From assembly GCF_016859285.1 (NCBI RefSeq), contig NC_053404.1, positions 16,507,105 through 16,571,104 on the forward strand: 64,000 nucleotides of DNA, in the 5' to 3' direction. The stretch's first letter is position 1, and each line of letters begins with the position of its first letter. A program made the translations under genes and the position numbers. Shown here piece after piece: positions 59,441 through 64,000 of this stretch. The DNA comes from Xiphias gladius. Taxonomy: Eukaryota; Chordata; Actinopteri; Istiophoriformes; Xiphiidae. A model generated the notes under the pieces. The model worked only from the letters and a program-made list of their open reading frames with translations. It was not told where the DNA came from and searched no databases.

Positions 59441-61144
59441 ATCTCAACTTTTAAGTCAACATGGCTAGAAACTTCTTAAAGTCCTCTGAAAAATAAGCGT
59501 TTGAACATCTAAATTTTCATTACAACTGGGCAAACTTGTTTCACGTTTGAGTTTCAAAACAGGTACGAAACATGGTCCATGTGGTGAGATTGTTTTGCCA
59601 ACTGAATGGCTTTTGTTCCTCTAATTTATTGATTTAATTTGTGTTAGTATGTAAATACTTCACAGTATAACTCTGGAGTGGTTTTAAATTAAGGCAAATA
59701 CCAATCCATGCCCCTAGTAATTTGCATCCATGTGAGGACAATGAAAAAAATGGTAGTGTTGGAGGTGTTGTGTACGGATAAGTCAGAAATAATAATTTAT
59801 AGATGGTAATTGCTTTATTTAGGGAGGGTGGGTAGTTTGGGAGAAGCAAACGTAGGGAGGGAGAACATACTGGATACAGCATCCTAATATGAGAGTCTTT
59901 GTTTGGTATCGTTCCTTTTATGGTATGTCTTTGTTTTTTTTACTTTATGTACTTTTGTTCTGCTTCTGTGTACTCTTTACACCTCTGACCAAATGAATTT
60001 CACCCCTTAACAAATATATAATAAAGTTAAATATGATTTAATTTAATGTTGGATGGTTATTCCAGTCTAATGTGTTGCTTCTAATACTGAGAAATCCTGC
60101 TGGCATCATGGCATTAGAGTTTTTGTGGACGGCAGCCAGCCAGTTCCCTGTGTGACCTATTGTAGACCAGACTACCCCTTCGAGCGCTGTTATCAAATGA
60201 CTGACCTGGTTTAATCAACATCAGATGAAATGGGATTTCCCAGAGCAAACCAAAGTCATACAAGCTCTCCAGCATGCCTCAATGTTTCAGCAGCAGGTTT
60301 CTGCTTATCATGTATAAATAGTGGTGCATAAATTAAAGTGCAGTATACTGTCAGGTTCAGATATGAGTGTGCAGTGCCTGTTTGCCCACAAGAGCTCTAG
60401 ATACTGTAAAGTTACCTTTGACTCCATGTCAGTGCCTGTTTTAGCCATGCCATGCTCGCTCAGTTACCAAATCTCTACAAATAGGGGTGAGATCACGTGA
60501 GGAGGCAGCAGGGCACGGTGCCAGTTGGGTTGTGTTGGTTACAACCTCGCCCACATTCCTTTTACTACTCTTCAACCCCCTGAAAATACATTTTCACTGA
60601 CACGTGGCATCCCTTCTTTTACAGCCACTCAACTGCAACTCAAGTCAACCTCTGTGTGAACCATATAATGCCCTTATATTGCACATGGGACAATGATAGA
60701 AGCACCAAATATGTCAGCAGTTAAAAGACACATAGCAGGAGGTCCTCTGCTATTTGACTGTTTTATATGTACTGCATAAGTACTGTCTAATACCTGGATT
60801 ATTTATTTAAAGGGACACTCCAAGAATCTACTCATCAGCTTGTGAAAACTGTTGTACAATGTCTTCTGTGGCTCTAGAGGGAGTGTGAAAACAGATAGAC
60901 ATAGCATAACACAAAGTCTGCCTCATAAACTGGGGGTGTAGGGTTTGAAATACTGTAAGTGGGTGGTTTTGAAGGCAGGCGTCTCTAATGAAAGGCGCTA
61001 TTGAGTTGCATTATGGGAACGTTTTTGGAGTGTGACCCATACTAGGGACGAAAAGTGAGGATATAATGTAGCATCTATTGCTTAAATTTTGATCGTTCTT
61101 TTTTTAATCTGTCTTTCAAAACTCCCCCAAACCTTGAAGCCCCA

Positions 61145-61545
61145 GTGGCGTAATGTAACTAAGTACGTGTACAGAAGTTTTACTGCTTTTATGTATAAAT
61201 TTGAGGTACTTTACTCAAGTGTTTCCATTTTATGATCATTTGTACTCCTACTCGACTACATTTCAGAGGGAAATAATATACTTTTACTCCTCATGACATA
61301 AAACGTACAATCAGTTTATAAAATATGCACTGTTGGAGATAAAACTACTCAACAGTATATAAAACTATTAAAATTAGATCTTCCTTGACAACATTAAAAT
61401 GCTGCCTACATATACACATCAATGAATCAGCAATATTCTAATTCTAACAGATTTTGCATAATAAGTACTTTTACTTTTGATACTTTTACTGCCAATACTT
61501 ATGTACTTTTACTTTCAGTATTTCTGCCACTGCAACTAAGTCACC
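61145..61545 (-). repeat. Dispersed repeat family D, copy 2 (inverted)
   Basis: CAGTGGCGTAATGTAACTAA start, GAGGTACTTTACTCAAGTGT, TACTCCTACTCGACTACATT, and AATACTTATGTACTTTTACT near the end: the reverse complement of the 34668 copy's landmarks. Confidence 0.6.
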
Positions 61546-62502
61546 AGAGCACACCTTTAACGGAGCAGATCATTTTAAATTAGAATGTATGTCCCCACGC
61601 ACCAAAAGGTCGACTTGTTTTCTGGTACAAGAAGACACTCATGACTGAAGTCACCAATAAACTACATTATTCTATGAGAAGCACTGTTTAGAAAATTCTC
61701 CCAGTCACAGGAAAAGATAAAAACTGGGAGGTAATGCAATGAGCCACTGTTTCTGCACCAGAGGCCCTCAACAAATGGTTAAAATCTGATTTTGCCTGGA
61801 GACAGGCATTAGGTTTATGTCTTTAAAAGAGTCTTCTCATGTGATTGACATATTTCAAGGACAGTTTTTGAAGACTCTTTCATGTAAAAATATGGTATGG
61901 TAATTTTAAATGATATAGTATGTGGTGCTGTGGAACTGTATTGCATTATACAAATAGGTGTTTCCCATGTTTAGCCTACCCTCACTGCTATAAATGTGTA
62001 GAAAGTGTAAACATGTAGGTTATGTGTAGGTTCAATGATGAGCTGTAACAAACTGTGAGAGAATACATATGTATAATAAGAGGATTTTTTTTAGATGTCA
62101 CTTTGTTTATTCGTTTTCCTCATTTTTCTTCTTTTACTCTTAACTTTTTTATCAGATAAAAATACATTTGTGTTAACCGTGACAAAGTCTTGTGCTCTGG
62201 GCTGCTGGTATCGGAAATTTACCGCAAATATACAACTAATATAGTCCCAGCTCATAATGAAAGGGGTGGTTCACTGGCAACTCAAAAACACAGGCATGGT
62301 TTTTAATACTATCTACTTCCCCCTTTCTTTGAGAGATTTGTCACAGATACACACTGAATGGGGCCAGTGGTGCTCAAAAATGTGGTTGGGAAGTACCTAG
62401 TGTTACAACTGCCACCCTGGTGTGCTTAAAGGGACAATGTGATCACTTTCGTTTGAACTAAGCTCTGCTTTTAAGCTTTTCAGTCACCTTAACAAGGGGT
62501 CA

Positions 62503-62566
62503 TACACCGATCAGCCAACACATTAAAACCAGTTACCAGTTTTAATGTGGTGGCTGATCAGTGTAT
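62503..62566. repeat. Palindromic Tc1/mariner-type MITE-like element
   Basis: ACACCGATCAGCCAACACAT at one end and GTGGTGGCTGATCAGTGT at the other pair around TTAAAACC..GTTTTAA. It is flanked by TA on both sides, as TA-target transposons leave. At about 62 bases it is nearly all inverted repeat. Confidence 0.65.
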
Positions 62567-63534
62567 AGTCGAATGTTTGAGTTGTCACCTTAATAGCGTT
62601 TGGGCAATTTTTCTCTGCAGAGTGGTGTGGAGGAGGTGTTTTCTGTATTACACACTGCATTTCCAGAACAGTCAGGACACTCAATGGGTTCACTTGAAAT
62701 GAAGAAAGAGTAGAAGGGGACTTCTGAGACTGATATTGATTTGTGTTTGTCATATCTTTAATAAAAATATGAACTAAATGGGTTCAAATGTATCTTAAAC
62801 CCAATTTTAACTTGTGTCCACACTCTTGAAAAAAGAAATAGTGAAGTATACTCAAATTCTCACAACCCGGGAAATGGAATTTGTTTTGCAGTAGTTTCTA
62901 AAAGCATATTTGCTTGACAAGTGTACCACAAATGAGACAGCCAATCATCACAAAGTCACCGCATATGCAGATGTGCTCTGAATCAAGGAGACAACTCCGT
63001 TACATAATTACAATTGTACGTAATTGTTATGTAATTGCACAGACCAGCAGGAGAACAGTGCAGCAGGCCTTAGAAAACCCTATTTGGAAAAAAAAGAAAG
63101 TGAAGGTAAACAGTGAAGTTGTGAATTAAACTGTCAGTCACAGTTGACAGACTGTACAGATGACCCACCATATATGCCGTAGTTGTACAGTTTTTCATGT
63201 GCAATGAGGGATTATTACTGATATTACCTGTACTTTCAGTTTCAGTTTTACCTTAAAATTGATAATAGATAGATAGATAACAGTATAAACTATGGACTTG
63301 TTCACATCCTGTCTGACTATTTGACTGTTGTTGCCTCCTGCCCTGTTCCACATAGTTTTGGGGATGGTAGTAATAGTAATTGGGAATTACTTTGGTGAAT
63401 ACAAGGTTAATATATACGTTAGAAATGACCCAAATTTTATAAAGTGGATTTTTCCATTGAGTTCTAGATCACTGTGAAGCAATAGGTAGACACTTAGGTC
63501 AAAAAACGTATTTTCTTTTGTGTTGGGCATTTTT

Positions 63535-63775
63535 AGGGAGGTTTATGCGCTGGACTATTTCTTGGCTACATGTAGTTAGTTCCTTCAGTCGTCGTTGGTA
63601 GACTGGCAATGGCTCCCAGCCAAAAAATAGCCCAGAGCCAGGCTAGCTGTTTCCGCATATCTCCAGTAATTACGCTAAGCTAAGCTAACCGGCTGGTAGC
63701 TGTAGCTTCACTATTACAGCACAGACATGAGAGTGGTATCAGTCTTCTATTGTTCCAGCTATCCCTTTAACAAAC
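63535..63775. repeat. Dispersed repeat family B, copy 3 (partial)
   Basis: GCTGGACTATTTCTTGGCTA, then CCAGAGCCAGGCTAGCTGTT, GCTAAGCTAAGCTAACCGGC, GACATGAGAGTGGTATCAGT and CTATCCCTTTAAC: the right-hand blocks shared with 15585-16218 and 19543-19745. Confidence 0.65.
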
Positions 63776-64000
63776 CAAGTATTGTGGCAACAGCTGAATC
63801 CAGTGGAGGTCAAGTGCTTTGCTCAAGGGCAGATGGATGATGATTTGACTGTCAAAGACTTCCGATGTAGTCTCCAGGTTTGACTGCAGGACAGTCGGTG
63901 GTTCATGTCACTGACTTCACACTTCATCCCTCCCACTTTTGTCAGCCCAGCAGGAACTTTTGGATGTGGTCAGCTGAGTGGTTAGTCATGCTCACTGGCC

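Larger units (their letters stand above)
44060..64000. other. Gene desert downstream of myc
   Basis: About 20 kb without a supported protein-coding exon: open frames are short, unpaired with splice signals and match no family I know. It holds the repeats listed separately and several hairpins. Relatively GC-rich islands at about 49380-50060, 50690-51080, 54820-55010, 57490-57720 and 58360-58600 could be regulatory, which cannot be told from the sequence alone. Confidence 0.5.

Overview
This window is nuclear DNA of a ray-finned (teleost) fish. The genes are split by GT-AG introns, the proteins match vertebrate families, and the spaces between genes are AT-rich with microsatellites, short non-autonomous repeats and broken LINEs typical of percomorph-like fish genomes. 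There is no bacterial or viral gene organisation. All assignments come from reading translations and splice sites by eye; no database was searched.

Four protein-coding genes are supported, each rebuilt exon by exon with matching intron phases. yae1 (+, 1595-3449, 3 coding exons, 219 aa) encodes the ABCE1/Rli1 Fe-S maturation adaptor. otulin (+, 6604-15505, 10 coding exons, 738 aa) encodes an active-looking linear-ubiquitin deubiquitinase. It has an unusual predicted myristoylated start (MGNSCC) and a long low-complexity insert carried by three frame-neutral exons. ankh (-, 28713 down to 18544, 12 coding exons, 497 aa) encodes the multi-pass PPi/ATP/citrate exporter. otulin and ankh converge, as the same two genes adjoin on human 5p15. 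myc (+, 40393-42053, 2 coding exons plus a probable non-coding exon 1, 419 aa) is a complete c-Myc with Myc boxes and bHLH-zipper. Whether these are a or b teleost paralogues cannot be decided from the window.

Layout: 1-1.6 kb, flank of yae1; 1.6-3.7 kb, yae1; 5.1-17 kb, otulin with a probable CRE promoter near 5.1 kb; 17.7-29 kb, ankh on the opposite strand; 29-38.5 kb, gene-free with a SINE-like repeat and a truncated restriction-endonuclease LINE; 38.6-42.3 kb, the myc promoter (two CTCF-like motifs, an E2F site, a G-run block) and gene; 42.3-64 kb, a gene desert downstream of myc with one CRE-bearing possible non-coding promoter near 43.8 kb, hairpins and dispersed repeats.

The main points for follow-up are the lipidated, alternatively spliceable OTULIN; a repeat copy forming the 3' splice region of an otulin catalytic exon; a LINE fragment ending in a perfect fold-back inside a TA microsatellite; promoter elements around myc that resemble the human arrangement; and a possible non-coding promoter where mammals have PVT1. 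I found no previously unknown multi-gene system.
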